A stretch of DNA of 26,079 nt from Candidatus Falkowbacteria bacterium CG10_big_fil_rev_8_21_14_0_10_43_11 (GTDB lineage Bacteria; Patescibacteriota; Patescibacteriia; Patescibacteriales; XYC2-FULL-47-12). The notes below the pieces were generated by a model. It worked only from the letters and a program-made list of their open reading frames with translations. It was not told where the DNA came from and made no database searches. The number at the start of each line of letters is the position of its first letter. Position 1 is the stretch's first letter. Made by a program: the position numbers and the translations under genes. The stretch spans positions 3,811-29,889 of the forward strand of contig PFAS01000047.1 of the NCBI GenBank assembly GCA_002778635.1. Direction: 5' to 3'. Below are positions 12,985-20,404 of this stretch, in pieces.

Positions 12985-13821
12985 ATGGGTATAAGAACGG
13001 TAAAACCAACAACGAACGCATTGCGTCAAGTAACCTTTGACGATTTTGCCGATATCACCGCCGTTAGGCCGCTGAAGCGCTTGACCGTGCCAAAGAAAAA
13101 AAAAGGCGGCCGAAATTTTCAAGGTAAAATTACCATTCGCCATCAGGGCGGAGGGGCAAAACAACGAGTCCGGCTGGTTGATTTTAAACAGGATAAATTT
13201 GACGTCTTGGCGACGGTGAAAACGATTGAATATGATCCGACCAGAGGCGCCAGAGTCGCTTTGTTGTTTTACCGCGACGGCGAGAAGCGCTACATTATCG
13301 CGCCCGACGGTTTAAAAGTGGGCGATACGCTAATGAGTTCGGAACAAAAGCAGGAAGCAAAATTAGGCATGCGCCTGCCGTTAAAACACATCCCGATTGG
13401 TTTAGAGATACATAATGTGGAATTGGTTCGGGGCGCCGGCGGAAAATTAGCCCGCGGCGCCGGTAATTTGGTCAAATTAATGGCCATTGACGGAGACAAC
13501 GCTCAATTAAGATTGCCCTCCGGCGAAATCAGACTGGTAAAAAGCGATTGTTTGGCGACTATCGGCAAAGTAAGCAATCCTGACCGTCGTTTGATTTCTA
13601 TCGGCAAAGCCGGTCGCAGCCGTTTGTTGGGAATACGCCCGACCGTGCGCGGCACGGCGATGAACCCGGTTGACCATCCGCACGGCGGCGGCGAAGGCAA
13701 ACAGTCCATTGGTTTGAAAGCGCCTAAAACTAAGTGGGGCAAGAAAGCGCTCGGCGTCAAAACCAGAAAGCCGCAACCGTCAGACCGACTGATAATGCAG
13801 AGAAGGAAAAAGAGAAAGTAA
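12985..13821 (+). CDS. rplB: Large-subunit ribosomal protein L2 (uL2)
   Basis: L2 is a primary 23S rRNA-binding protein needed for subunit joining and peptidyl transfer. I start at ATG 12985 (MGIRTVKPTT), which aligns with the family; a TTG six bases earlier would fall inside the repeated leader. The 278-residue product has GGRNFQGKITIRHQGGG, IEYDPTRGARVALLFYRDGE, the GTAMNPVDHPHGGGEG segment with the functionally important His, and a basic C-terminus. Length matches E. coli (273) closely. No ribosome binding site precedes it. Confidence 0.98.
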   Translation: MGIRTVKPTTNALRQVTFDDFADITAVRPLKRLTVPKKKKGGRNFQGKITIRHQGGGAKQRVRLVDFKQDKFDVLATVKTIEYDPTRGARVALLFYRDGEKRYIIAPDGLKVGDTLMSSEQKQEAKLGMRLPLKHIPIGLEIHNVELVRGAGGKLARGAGNLVKLMAIDGDNAQLRLPSGEIRLVKSDCLATIGKVSNPDRRLISIGKAGRSRLLGIRPTVRGTAMNPVDHPHGGGEGKQSIGLKAPKTKWGKKALGVKTRKPQPSDRLIMQRRKKRK

Positions 13822-13868
13822 CTAGTCAAAAGTCCATAAAGTCAAATTTGTATTAACATGTTGAACAT

Positions 13869-14201
13869 ATGTCCAGAAGCTTAAAAAAAGGTCCTTATGT
13901 AAATGAGGATTTAATAAAAAAGATAAAAAATTTAATGCCGAACGATAAGACGGTTGTTAAAACTTGGGACAGGTCTTGCACGATTACGCCAGCAATGGTA
14001 GGTTTTACTATCGGCGTTTATAACGGCCGCCAGCATGTTCCGGTAAGGGTAGTGGAAAATATGGTCGGCCATAAGTTGGGCGAGTTTTCCTTGACGCGCA
14101 AGTTTATCGTGCACGGCGGCAAGAAAGCCAAAGAACAAGAGCGCGAAGCGGCCCAAAAATCAGCCGCGCCCGTTGCCGCTCCGGCCGCCAAAAAAGTTTA
14201 A
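13869..14201 (+). CDS. rpsS: Small-subunit ribosomal protein S19 (uS19)
   Basis: S19 lies in the 30S head and contacts the A-site tRNA and bridge B1. The core is typical, with MSRSLKKGPYV, WDRSCTITPAMVGFTIGVYN and GRQHVPVRVVENMVGHKLGE then FSLTRKF. At 110 residues it is longer than the usual 92 because of an Ala/Lys-rich C-terminal tail (about residues 86-110). The ATG follows GTTGAACAT, which resembles the end of the leader module. It starts 47 bases after rplB and ends 16 before rplV. Confidence 0.97.
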   Translation: MSRSLKKGPYVNEDLIKKIKNLMPNDKTVVKTWDRSCTITPAMVGFTIGVYNGRQHVPVRVVENMVGHKLGEFSLTRKFIVHGGKKAKEQEREAAQKSAAPVAAPAAKKV

Positions 14202-14217
14202 TTAATTTTATTTAGAT

Positions 14218-14811
14218 ATGCGGATAACGGCTAAAGTAAAAAACGTCAGAATTGCGCCGCGCAAATTGCGGTTAGTGGTTGATTATGTCCGAAAGATGAA
14301 AGTAGGAGATGCTTTAAATCGCTTGCGTCTGCTTAATAAAACAGGCAGCCAAACCGTGATGAAAGCGATTAATTCGGCCATAGCCAACGCCGAACATAAT
14401 TTTGAATTAGATAAAAATAATTTGTTTATTCAGGAAATCAAAGTGAATGAAGCGGCTACTTTAAAACGCTGGATGCCGCGGGCGCACGGCCGCGCCACCC
14501 CGATCAGAAAACGAGGCAGCCATTTGGAATTAATTTTAGCGGAAATAAAAGACAGCGGCGTTAAAGCGGGCAAAAAACCGACGATGGAAGCGCCGGTAAA
14601 ATTATCGGAAGTGGCCAAAGAACCGTTGGCGGCCGCGGCTAAGCCGGCGGTTAAAGCCAAGGACGCGTTTGACGCTGACATTAAAGATACTGCAGCAGAA
14701 GGTGAAAAGGAAATTCAGAACGTCCAGCGCGAAGGTCGAGCCGGACATGCGCGAGCCGAAGGCGGACGTAAAGGTTTTGCCAGCCGAATGTTTAGAAGAA
14801 AGTCAGGATAA
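14218..14811 (+). CDS. rplV: Large-subunit ribosomal protein L22 (uL22) with long C-terminal extension
   Basis: L22 spans the 50S subunit, and its beta-hairpin lines the exit tunnel. The core (about residues 1-112) begins MRITAKVKNVRIAPRKLRLV and includes the hairpin KRWMPRAHGRATPIRKRGSH. The family is usually about 110 residues; this product has 197. The extra 85 residues are Lys/Ala/Glu-rich, then basic, ending KGFASRMFRRKSG. An overlapping frame at 14669-14875 is a shadow of this tail. The extension could bind rRNA or be disordered at the surface. Confidence 0.96.
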   Translation: MRITAKVKNVRIAPRKLRLVVDYVRKMKVGDALNRLRLLNKTGSQTVMKAINSAIANAEHNFELDKNNLFIQEIKVNEAATLKRWMPRAHGRATPIRKRGSHLELILAEIKDSGVKAGKKPTMEAPVKLSEVAKEPLAAAAKPAVKAKDAFDADIKDTAAEGEKEIQNVQREGRAGHARAEGGRKGFASRMFRRKSG

Positions 14812-14817
14812 GCAGTC

Positions 14818-14880
14818 AAAAGTTCATAAAGTTATAAAGTTAGAAGGTAAAACGCTAAAAATTGAACTTTATTGAACTTT
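14818..14880. repeat. Inverted repeat in the rplV-rpsC gap
   Basis: AAAAGTTCATAAAGTT (14818-14833) is the inverse of AACTTTATTGAACTTT (14865-14880) apart from one bulged T. Further ACTTTATA units follow up to 14910. In mRNA this could form a hairpin of about 15 pairs between two ribosomal genes. Confidence 0.6.
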
Positions 14881-14920
14881 ATAGACTTTACGGATTTTAT
14901 AGACTTTATAACTAATAAGT

Positions 14921-15616
14921 ATGGGACAAAAAGTACATCCAAAAATTTTTCGCACCGGAGTAATTTATACCTGGCCTTCAAAATGGTTCAGTTCACGCCG
15001 CACTTTGGCCGTTAAAATAAAACAAGACGTCCAGATCCGCCGTTTTTTGATAAAAAAATTAAGAGAGGCCGGAGTTGACAAGGTGGAAATTGAACGCGAC
15101 GCCCAAAAAATAATAATTACCGTCTATACGGCAAAACCGGGGCTCGTTATCGGCCGCGGCGGCGCGGGCGCGGAAGATTTGAAAAAAGAAGTTAAGCGCA
15201 AATTTTTGCCCAAGGTCAAGTTAGGCGAAATTAATTTAAACATTAACGAAGTTGACCGGCCGAATTTGTCGGCGCAAATAGTCTTGCAGGGGATGATTTT
15301 AGAGATTGAAAAACGCCTGCCGTTTAGGCGGGTAATGAAGCAGGCGATTATGCATGTTCAGCGCGCGGGCGCTTTAGGCGTCAAAGTGCAGATAAAAGGG
15401 CGGCTGAACGGAGCGGAAATCGCGCGTGAAGAAAAAATGGCGGTCGGGAAGATTCCTTTGCATACTTTGCGCGCGGACATTGATTACGCTCGCGGCGCGG
15501 CCCATACCACCTACGGCGCGATTGGCCTTAAAATTTGGATTTATCGCGGTGAAATATTTAACAAAGAAGAGTCTAAGACGGGCGATGTCGTCGGTGAAGT
15601 TAAAAACAGAAAATAA
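14921..15616 (+). CDS. rpsC: Small-subunit ribosomal protein S3 (uS3)
   Basis: S3 forms part of the mRNA entry channel and its helicase activity. The 231-residue product starts MGQKVHPKIFRTG, has a KH RNA-binding domain with the GxxG loop in KPGLVIGRGGAGAEDLKK (GRGG at 78-81) and the C-terminal domain with GLKIWIYRGEIF near residue 205. E. coli S3 has 233 residues, so the length is normal. It begins after a repeat-filled 109-base gap and lies six bases before rplP. No ribosome binding site precedes it. Confidence 0.98.
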   Translation: MGQKVHPKIFRTGVIYTWPSKWFSSRRTLAVKIKQDVQIRRFLIKKLREAGVDKVEIERDAQKIIITVYTAKPGLVIGRGGAGAEDLKKEVKRKFLPKVKLGEINLNINEVDRPNLSAQIVLQGMILEIEKRLPFRRVMKQAIMHVQRAGALGVKVQIKGRLNGAEIAREEKMAVGKIPLHTLRADIDYARGAAHTTYGAIGLKIWIYRGEIFNKEESKTGDVVGEVKNRK

Positions 15617-15622
15617 AAATTT

Positions 15623-16027
15623 ATGTTAGCGCCAAAAAAAACCAAACACAGAAAACATCATCAGATCAAACCCTCGGGGACAAGCACTCGCGGGACGGAA
15701 TTAAATTTCGGCAGTTTTGGCTTAAAGGCGCTGGAATCGCGCTGGATTACCGCAAGGCAGATAGAAGCGGCTCGGCGCGTCATTACCCGTTATACCGCCC
15801 GCGGCGGCAAAATGTGGATTAGGATTTTTCCGGACGCGGTGATTACTAAAAAAAGCGGTGAAATTCCAATGGGAAAAGGCAAGGGCGATCCGGATCATTT
15901 TGTGGCGATAGTTTATCGAGGCAGAGTGCTGTTTGAATTGGAAGGCATTAAAGAAGCGCAGGCAAAAAAGGCTTTGACGCTCGCGGCCCACAAATTACCG
16001 ATAAAATGCAAATTTATTAAGAAATAG
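15623..16027 (+). CDS. rplP: Large-subunit ribosomal protein L16 (uL16)
   Basis: L16 organises the A-site region and helps accommodate tRNA on the 50S subunit. The 134-residue product is family-typical: MLAPKKTKHRKHH, then GTELNFGSFGLKALESRWIT, IEAARRVITRYTARGGKMWI, the MGKGKGDPDHFVA loop and KFIKK at the end. Gaps of six bases to rpsC and two bases to rpmC support tight cotranscription and probably translational coupling. Confidence 0.98.
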   Translation: MLAPKKTKHRKHHQIKPSGTSTRGTELNFGSFGLKALESRWITARQIEAARRVITRYTARGGKMWIRIFPDAVITKKSGEIPMGKGKGDPDHFVAIVYRGRVLFELEGIKEAQAKKALTLAAHKLPIKCKFIKK

Positions 16028-16029
16028 TT

Positions 16030-16224
16030 ATGGAGATTAAAGAGTTAAAAAATAAAAATATCAGCGAATTGCAGGCAATACTGAGAATCAAGCGGGACAA
16101 ATTGCGCGAACTGCGTTTTAAAGATGCGGCGAAACAGCTGAAAAACATCAGAGAATTAAGGATGATTAAAAAAGATATCGCGCAAATTTTGACCTTAATT
16201 AATGTCAAAGAATATGGAAAATAA
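16030..16224 (+). CDS. rpmC: Large-subunit ribosomal protein L29 (uL29)
   Basis: L29 is a small two-helix protein near the tunnel exit beside L23. The 64-residue product has the family pattern MEIKELKNKNISELQAIL, then KRDKLRELRFKDAAKQLKN and IRELRMIKKDIAQILTLIN. Its ATG follows the rplP stop by two bases, and its last 23 bases overlap the start of rpsQ if that gene begins at 16202, suggesting coupled translation. Confidence 0.96.
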   Translation: MEIKELKNKNISELQAILRIKRDKLRELRFKDAAKQLKNIRELRMIKKDIAQILTLINVKEYGK

Positions 16225-16489
16225 AGAGCCAGCCAAAATAATTAAAAAATTTTACGGGGTAGTCGTAAGCGCTAAAATGGATAAGACCCGCGTAGTTAAG
16301 GTTGACCGGGTCAAGTGCCATCCGAAGTACCGGAAAAGTTTTATGCGGAGCAAAAAATATAAAGTGCATGACGAACGCAATCAGTTTAAAGAAGGCGATC
16401 AGGTTACTTTCGTCGAATGCCGACCGTTGTCCAAAGATAAAAGATGGAGAGTACTGTATGAAGCAAAAAGTAAGAAGCAAGAAACATAA
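16202..16489 (+). CDS. rpsQ: Small-subunit ribosomal protein S17 (uS17)
   Basis: S17 is an OB-fold 16S rRNA-binding protein. The 95-residue product contains KKFYGVVVSAKMDKTRVVKV, HPKYRKSFMRSKKYKVHDE and the KEGDQVTFVECRPLSKDKRW segment, all typical. ATG 16202 overlaps rpmC by 23 bases; ATG 16214 (MENKEP) would also fit and overlaps by 11. Its 3' end (AAAAAGTAAGAAGCAAGAAA) runs into AT-rich repeat-like sequence that continues into the rplN leader. Confidence 0.97.
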   Translation: MSKNMENKEPAKIIKKFYGVVVSAKMDKTRVVKVDRVKCHPKYRKSFMRSKKYKVHDERNQFKEGDQVTFVECRPLSKDKRWRVLYEAKSKKQET

Positions 16490-16516
16490 AAACATAAAAC
16501 GCGAGAACATAAAAAA

Positions 16517-16564
16517 ATACATTCGTATTAATGGTTCGCTTAATGATTTAAGTATTTGAACGAT
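16517..16564 (+). repeat. Start-codon-abutting leader module, copy 3 (rplN)
   Basis: It contains ATTCGTATTAATGGTTCGC, then GATTTAAGTATTTGAACGAT directly against the rplN ATG. It is shorter than the rpsG copy but keeps the order and orientation. Confidence 0.65.
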
Positions 16565-16936
16565 ATGATTCAACACAGAACAATGTTAAAATTAGCAGAT
16601 AACAGCGGCGCCAAACTGGTGCAGTGCATCAAAGTTTTAGGCGGTTATAAGAAACGCTACGCCCGCATTGGCGATGTTATTACCGTCGCGGTAAAAGAAG
16701 CGGTGCCTCACAGTTTGGTAAAAAAAGGCGATGTGACGCATGCGGTGGTGGTGCGCACGCGTAAAGAAATAAAGCGCAATAACGGGGTTTGCGTCCGTTT
16801 TGACGAAAACGCCTGCGTCTTAGTTGACCAAAAAACTAAAGAGCCGAAAGGCACTAGAATTTTCGGGCCGGTAGTCAGAGAGCTGCGCGACCGTGGCTTT
16901 ATAAAAATCGTTTCGCTGGCGCCGGAAGTGCTGTAG
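16565..16936 (+). CDS. rplN: Large-subunit ribosomal protein L14 (uL14)
   Basis: L14 contacts the 30S subunit (bridges B5/B8) and binds the silencing factor RsfS. I start at ATG 16565 (MIQHRTMLKLADNSGAK), which gives 123 residues, the same as E. coli; a TTG nine bases earlier lies inside the leader module. IKVLGGYKKRYARIGDVI, KGDVTHAVVVRTRKEI and GTRIFGPVVRELRDRGFIKI are conserved. It is flanked on both sides by leader module copies. Confidence 0.98.
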   Translation: MIQHRTMLKLADNSGAKLVQCIKVLGGYKKRYARIGDVITVAVKEAVPHSLVKKGDVTHAVVVRTRKEIKRNNGVCVRFDENACVLVDQKTKEPKGTRIFGPVVRELRDRGFIKIVSLAPEVL

Positions 16937-16996
16937 TAGAAAAAGTCGGTACGGGTTTTGTAGGTTAGCGATCCTTAGCAGATATAAGCCCGCATG

Positions 16997-17048
16997 AAGA
17001 ATTCGTATCAAAGGTTCATAAAAATACGTAGTAACTATTTGAACAATT
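16997..17048 (+). repeat. Start-codon-abutting leader module, copy 4 (rplX)
   Basis: AAGAATTCGTATCAAAGGTT, then AGTAACTATTTGAAC, ends four bases before the rplX ATG. It is the closest match to the rpsG copy. Upstream sequence (TAGGTTAGCGATCCTTAGC, 16961-16979) also resembles that ahead of rplB. Confidence 0.7.
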
Positions 17049-17360
17049 ATGAAGATAAAATCAGGAGACAAAGTTAAAATAATCGCCGGAAAAGATAAAG
17101 GCAAAACGGGAAAAGTGCTGCAGATTTTTCCGCGTGAGCAAAAAGCGAGCGTTGAGGGTTTGAATTTATTGATAAAACATTTGCGGCCGCGCCGCCAAGG
17201 AGAAAAAGGCCAACGAATAGAATTTCCGGCTCCGTTAAGCCTTTCCAATCTTCAGCTTATCTGCAAACAGTGCGGCCAAGCCGCCAGAGTTAATTTTAAA
17301 ATTTTAGATAGCGGAAAAAAAGCAAGAATTTGCCAAAAATGCAAACAGGTCATGGATTAA
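17049..17360 (+). CDS. rplX: Large-subunit ribosomal protein L24 (uL24)
   Basis: L24 is an early 50S assembly protein. The 103-residue product starts with a KOW motif (MKIKSGDKVKIIAGKDKGKT) and continues VEGLNLLIKHLRP. The C-terminal part has two cysteine pairs, CKQCG and CQKC, spaced as a zinc ribbon (about residues 75-100); E. coli L24 lacks these but many other bacteria have them. It lies 34 bases before rplE and after a 112-base gap holding a leader module copy. Confidence 0.97.
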   Translation: MKIKSGDKVKIIAGKDKGKTGKVLQIFPREQKASVEGLNLLIKHLRPRRQGEKGQRIEFPAPLSLSNLQLICKQCGQAARVNFKILDSGKKARICQKCKQVMD

Positions 17361-17394
17361 TGTAATCCGAATTAATTTTGACAGCCATTTAAAT

Positions 17395-17952
17395 ATGAGA
17401 TTAATGGAAAAATACAAAAAAGAAATAATTCCGAGCTTAAAGGAAAAATTCGGTTATCCTAATGATTTGGCCGTGCCCAGAATAACGAAAGTAACCGTTA
17501 ACATCGGCGGCGGTAAATTCGTCAAAGACAGCGGGTTTTTGGAGGTGGCCGAAGAAGCGTTAAAAAAAATTACCGGACAAGCGCCGGTGAAAACTAAAGC
17601 TAAAAAATCGATTTCTTCCTTTAAAATTCGCGTCGGCATGGTTATTGGCCTAAAAGTAACTTTGCGCAAAGAGAGAATGTATGATTTTATGGAAAAATTA
17701 ATAAACATTACCTTGCCGCGCACTCGCGATTTCCGCGGCCTATCAATGAAAGGAATGGACGAGCAGGGTAATTTTAACATCGGTTTTAGCGAGCACATTG
17801 CTTTTCCGGAAGTAAATCCTGATGATATGGATAAAATCCACGGCTTAGAAGTCTGCGTTACCACCACTGCCGGAACGAAAGCGGAAGGTTTGGAACTGTT
17901 TAAATTAATTGGCATTCCTTTTAAGCAATCAGAAGAAAAAGTCGCAAAATAA
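17395..17952 (+). CDS. rplE: Large-subunit ribosomal protein L5 (uL5)
   Basis: L5 binds 5S rRNA and contacts the P-site tRNA and S13. The 185-residue product has YKKEIIPSLKEKFGYPNDLA, PRITKVTVNIGGGKFVKD, TGQAPVKTKAKKSISSFKIR and GNFNIGFSEHIAFPEVNPDD, and is near the normal length of 179. ATG 17395 and ATG 17404 are both possible starts; neither has a ribosome binding site. It is 22 bases before rpsN. Confidence 0.98.
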   Translation: MRLMEKYKKEIIPSLKEKFGYPNDLAVPRITKVTVNIGGGKFVKDSGFLEVAEEALKKITGQAPVKTKAKKSISSFKIRVGMVIGLKVTLRKERMYDFMEKLINITLPRTRDFRGLSMKGMDEQGNFNIGFSEHIAFPEVNPDDMDKIHGLEVCVTTTAGTKAEGLELFKLIGIPFKQSEEKVAK

Positions 17953-17974
17953 ATAATTAATTTTATAAAATACC

Positions 17975-18160
17975 ATGGCAACTACCGCTCAAATAGTAAA
18001 ATCAAAAAAGCATCCGAAGTATTCCACTAGAATCGTTAGACGCTGCTGGCGTTGCGGCCGCAAACACGGCTTTATGCGCGATTTTAATTTGTGCCGTATT
18101 TGTTTCCGGGAACTTGCGAATAATGCCGAGATTCCCGGCATCACCAAATCATCGTGGTAA
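17975..18160 (+). CDS. rpsN: Small-subunit ribosomal protein S14, zinc-binding type (uS14)
   Basis: S14 assembles late into the 30S head. At 61 residues this is the short type Z form, with a zinc ribbon of two cysteine pairs (CWRCG and CRIC, spaced by 12 residues) and the typical end ELANNAEIPGITKSSW. The sequence shows the C+ form, which needs zinc, rather than the long cysteine-free form induced under zinc limitation in some bacteria. Confidence 0.97.
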   Translation: MATTAQIVKSKKHPKYSTRIVRRCWRCGRKHGFMRDFNLCRICFRELANNAEIPGITKSSW

Positions 18161-18213
18161 ATTAGAAATTATCAGACCGATTTTACATTATATAAAAATT
18201 ATTTAAGTAAAAT

Positions 18214-18612
18214 ATGACTGATCCAATCGCAGACATGTTAACGCGCATCCGAAACGCTCAAGCCGTCAGAAAAACGGAAATATTTTTGTCGTTCAGCAAT
18301 TTTAAATACAGTTTGGCTAATATTTTAGCCAAGGAAGGCTGGATTGAAAGCGCGGAAAAAAAGGTCAGCGGCGTTAAAAATTTAGATGAAATCGGCATTA
18401 AATTAAAATATCATAAATCAGGCAAGCCGACGATAATGAGCCTGAAGCGGATAAGCAAGCCCGGCCGGAGAGTGTACGCCGATTACGATCATTTGCCTTA
18501 TGTTCTGAACGGCTTGGGAATGGCGATTATTTCCACCTCTCGCGGTTTAATGACGAATAAAGAAGCGCGCCGCGCTAAAATCGGCGGAGAGGTTGTTTGC
18601 GAAATCTATTAA
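18214..18612 (+). CDS. rpsH: Small-subunit ribosomal protein S8 (uS8)
   Basis: S8 binds the central domain of 16S rRNA and in E. coli represses the spc operon. The 132-residue product has MTDPIADMLTRIRNAQAVRK, ILAKEGWIES, LKRISKPGRRVYADYDHLP and the C-terminal ISTSRGLMTNKEARRAKIGG, all family hallmarks, and is of normal length. It lies 53 bases after rpsN and 66 before rplF. Confidence 0.98.
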   Translation: MTDPIADMLTRIRNAQAVRKTEIFLSFSNFKYSLANILAKEGWIESAEKKVSGVKNLDEIGIKLKYHKSGKPTIMSLKRISKPGRRVYADYDHLPYVLNGLGMAIISTSRGLMTNKEARRAKIGGEVVCEIY

Positions 18613-18678
18613 CCCCGCAAATCTACAAATCCCGAAGCACTCGGGACAAATATCACAAATTAAGGATAAAGGAAAATT

Positions 18679-19242
18679 ATGTCGAGAATAGGAAAGTTGC
18701 CAATCAAAATCATGCCGGGAACTGAAGCCAAACTGCAGGATAATGTTATAATTATCAAAGGGCCCAAAGGAGAACTAAAACAAACGATCCATGCGGCGGT
18801 TAATGTTGACATTAATGAAGGCAAAGACGGGAAAAAAGAAATTAACATAAGCGTAAAAAACGAATCAGACAAAAAAAATCGGGCGCTTTGGGGGCTTTAT
18901 CGGGTTTTGATTGATAATATGGTGGAAGGAGTTAATAAAGGATACGCAAAACAGCTTGAGATCAACGGCGTCGGTTATCGCGCCGCGGCTGTCGGCAATA
19001 AATTAACGTTAAATTTGGGGTTTTCCCATCCGGTTGATTTTTCTTTGCCGGCAGGCATTACCGCGACGGTAGAAAAAAACGTCATTACTGTCAGCGGAAT
19101 TGACAAACAATTGGTCGGCGAAGTATCCGCTCAGATCAGGCGCATTCGCAAGCCGGAGCCCTACAAAGGCAAGGGCATAAAATATGCTACTGAAATATTG
19201 CGGCGCAAAGCGGGAAAGACGGCCGCTTCCACTGCTAAATAA
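18679..19242 (+). CDS. rplF: Large-subunit ribosomal protein L6 (uL6)
   Basis: L6 binds near the sarcin-ricin loop and the factor-binding site. The 187-residue product starts MSRIGKLPIKIMPGTEAKL and includes KGPKGELKQTI, NMVEGVNKGYAKQLEINGVG and the conserved end RKPEPYKGKGIKYATEILRR. AAAGGA (18668-18673), five bases before the ATG, makes it one of the few genes in the cluster with a Shine-Dalgarno sequence. Only one base separates its stop from the rplR start. Confidence 0.98.
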   Translation: MSRIGKLPIKIMPGTEAKLQDNVIIIKGPKGELKQTIHAAVNVDINEGKDGKKEINISVKNESDKKNRALWGLYRVLIDNMVEGVNKGYAKQLEINGVGYRAAAVGNKLTLNLGFSHPVDFSLPAGITATVEKNVITVSGIDKQLVGEVSAQIRRIRKPEPYKGKGIKYATEILRRKAGKTAASTAK

Positions 19243-19243
19243 T

Positions 19244-19600
19244 ATGAAAAAAGAGCTTAAAAAAATAAAGCAAAATAAAAAGCAGCGCCAAACGCGCGTC
19301 AGATTTAAAATTTCCGGCACCGGTTCCCGTCCCCGTTTAAGCGTGTTCCGCAGCAATCGCGGACTTTATTTGCAATTGATTAATGACGAGCGAAATAAAA
19401 CCATCGTAAGCGTGAATGCCAAAGAAGTCAAAGATAAAGGCACAAAAAAGGAATTAAGCGCTTTAGCCGGCAAGTTGCTCGCGCAAAAAGCGATGGAGCA
19501 AGGAATTAAAGAAGCAGTTTTTGACCGCGGTGGCAATAAATATCATGGCCGGATAAAAGCGGTGGCGGAAGCGGCGAGGGAAGCGGGGCTAAAGATATAA
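19244..19600 (+). CDS. rplR: Large-subunit ribosomal protein L18 (uL18)
   Basis: L18 binds 5S rRNA and, with L5, forms the central protuberance. I start at ATG 19244 (MKKELKKIKQNKKQRQTRVR), one base after rplF; a longer frame back to 19184 would overlap the rplF coding sequence. This gives 118 residues against 117 in E. coli. RPRLSVFRSNRGLYLQLIND, the central SALAGKLLAQKA and the FDRGGNKYHGRIKAVAEAAR end match the family. Confidence 0.97.
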   Translation: MKKELKKIKQNKKQRQTRVRFKISGTGSRPRLSVFRSNRGLYLQLINDERNKTIVSVNAKEVKDKGTKKELSALAGKLLAQKAMEQGIKEAVFDRGGNKYHGRIKAVAEAAREAGLKI

Positions 19601-19681
19601 GTTTAAAGTTAAAAGTAAAAAGGAATGAAGACAAATTGACGGTTAATTGTAGGATTAAGTAAGTAATAAATATTTGAATTT

Positions 19682-20395
19682 ATGCCAGAAGAAATTAAAA
19701 AAAATGAAGAAGAAAAAACAGAAGAACCGGCAGTAGTGCTGGAAGAAATTGAAGTAGAAGACGAAGAGGCTAAAAAAGCTCCGGTCGCCCAGCTTAAGAG
19801 CAAAGGACGCCGAGGTTTTGGCGCGCCTTCCGGCGGTGGCGGAGGCAGGCGCCGAGGCCGTGATGATCGGAAAAACGCGGAAAAAAGCGAATACGAACAG
19901 AAGATAGTCGATATCGCTCGCGTTACGCGCGTTATGGCCGGCGGAAAACGGATGCGCTTTCGCGCTTGCGTCGTTTTGGGCAACCGCAACGGTAAAGTAG
20001 GCGTCGGTTTAGCTAAAGCGGCTGACGTCACTAACGCCATCACCAAAGCGGTGGAACAGGCCAAAAAGAACATGCTGTTAATGCAAATAGTCAACGGCAC
20101 TATCGTCCATGAAGTGCGGCATAAATTCGGCGCGGCGCGGATTTTATTAAAACCGTCCAAACAAGGAACGGGCATTATCGCGGGCGGCGCGGCGCGGATC
20201 GTGCTTGAACTTGCCGGCATTAAAAATATCGTCGGTAAAATTTTGGGCACGAGCAATTCGGTCAATAACGTAAAGTGCGTCATGGAAGCTTTAAGAAGTT
20301 TAAAATATGTTGAACCTAAGGCAAAAAAGATTAAGCCAGGCGAACCGAGGATAAATAATCAGCCAGCCGACAAAGCGGAAGTAAAAAATATTTAA
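19682..20395 (+). CDS. rpsE: Small-subunit ribosomal protein S5 (uS5) with long N-terminal extension
   Basis: S5 sits at the mRNA entry site and affects decoding accuracy. The core (about residues 76-225) has VARVTRVMAGGKRMRF-like sequence (here IARVTRVMAGGKRMRF), VVLGNRNGKVGVGLAKAADV and GARILLKPSKQGTGIIAGG, followed by RIVLELAGIKNIVGKILGT. The family usually has about 166 residues; this one has 237. The first 75 residues are Glu-rich, then Gly/Arg-rich (GGGGGRRRGRDDR). It is preceded by AATATTTGAATTT, similar to the end of the leader module. rpmD, normally next, is missing. Confidence 0.97.
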   Translation: MPEEIKKNEEEKTEEPAVVLEEIEVEDEEAKKAPVAQLKSKGRRGFGAPSGGGGGRRRGRDDRKNAEKSEYEQKIVDIARVTRVMAGGKRMRFRACVVLGNRNGKVGVGLAKAADVTNAITKAVEQAKKNMLLMQIVNGTIVHEVRHKFGAARILLKPSKQGTGIIAGGAARIVLELAGIKNIVGKILGTSNSVNNVKCVMEALRSLKYVEPKAKKIKPGEPRINNQPADKAEVKNI

Positions 20396-20404
20396 GATTA
20401 AATT

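Noticed and set aside
14669..14875. 68-residue frame overlapping the end of rplV
   Set aside because: It is the shifted reading of the L22 tail, whose own frame ends in a typical basic FRRKSG sequence; no ribosome binding site.
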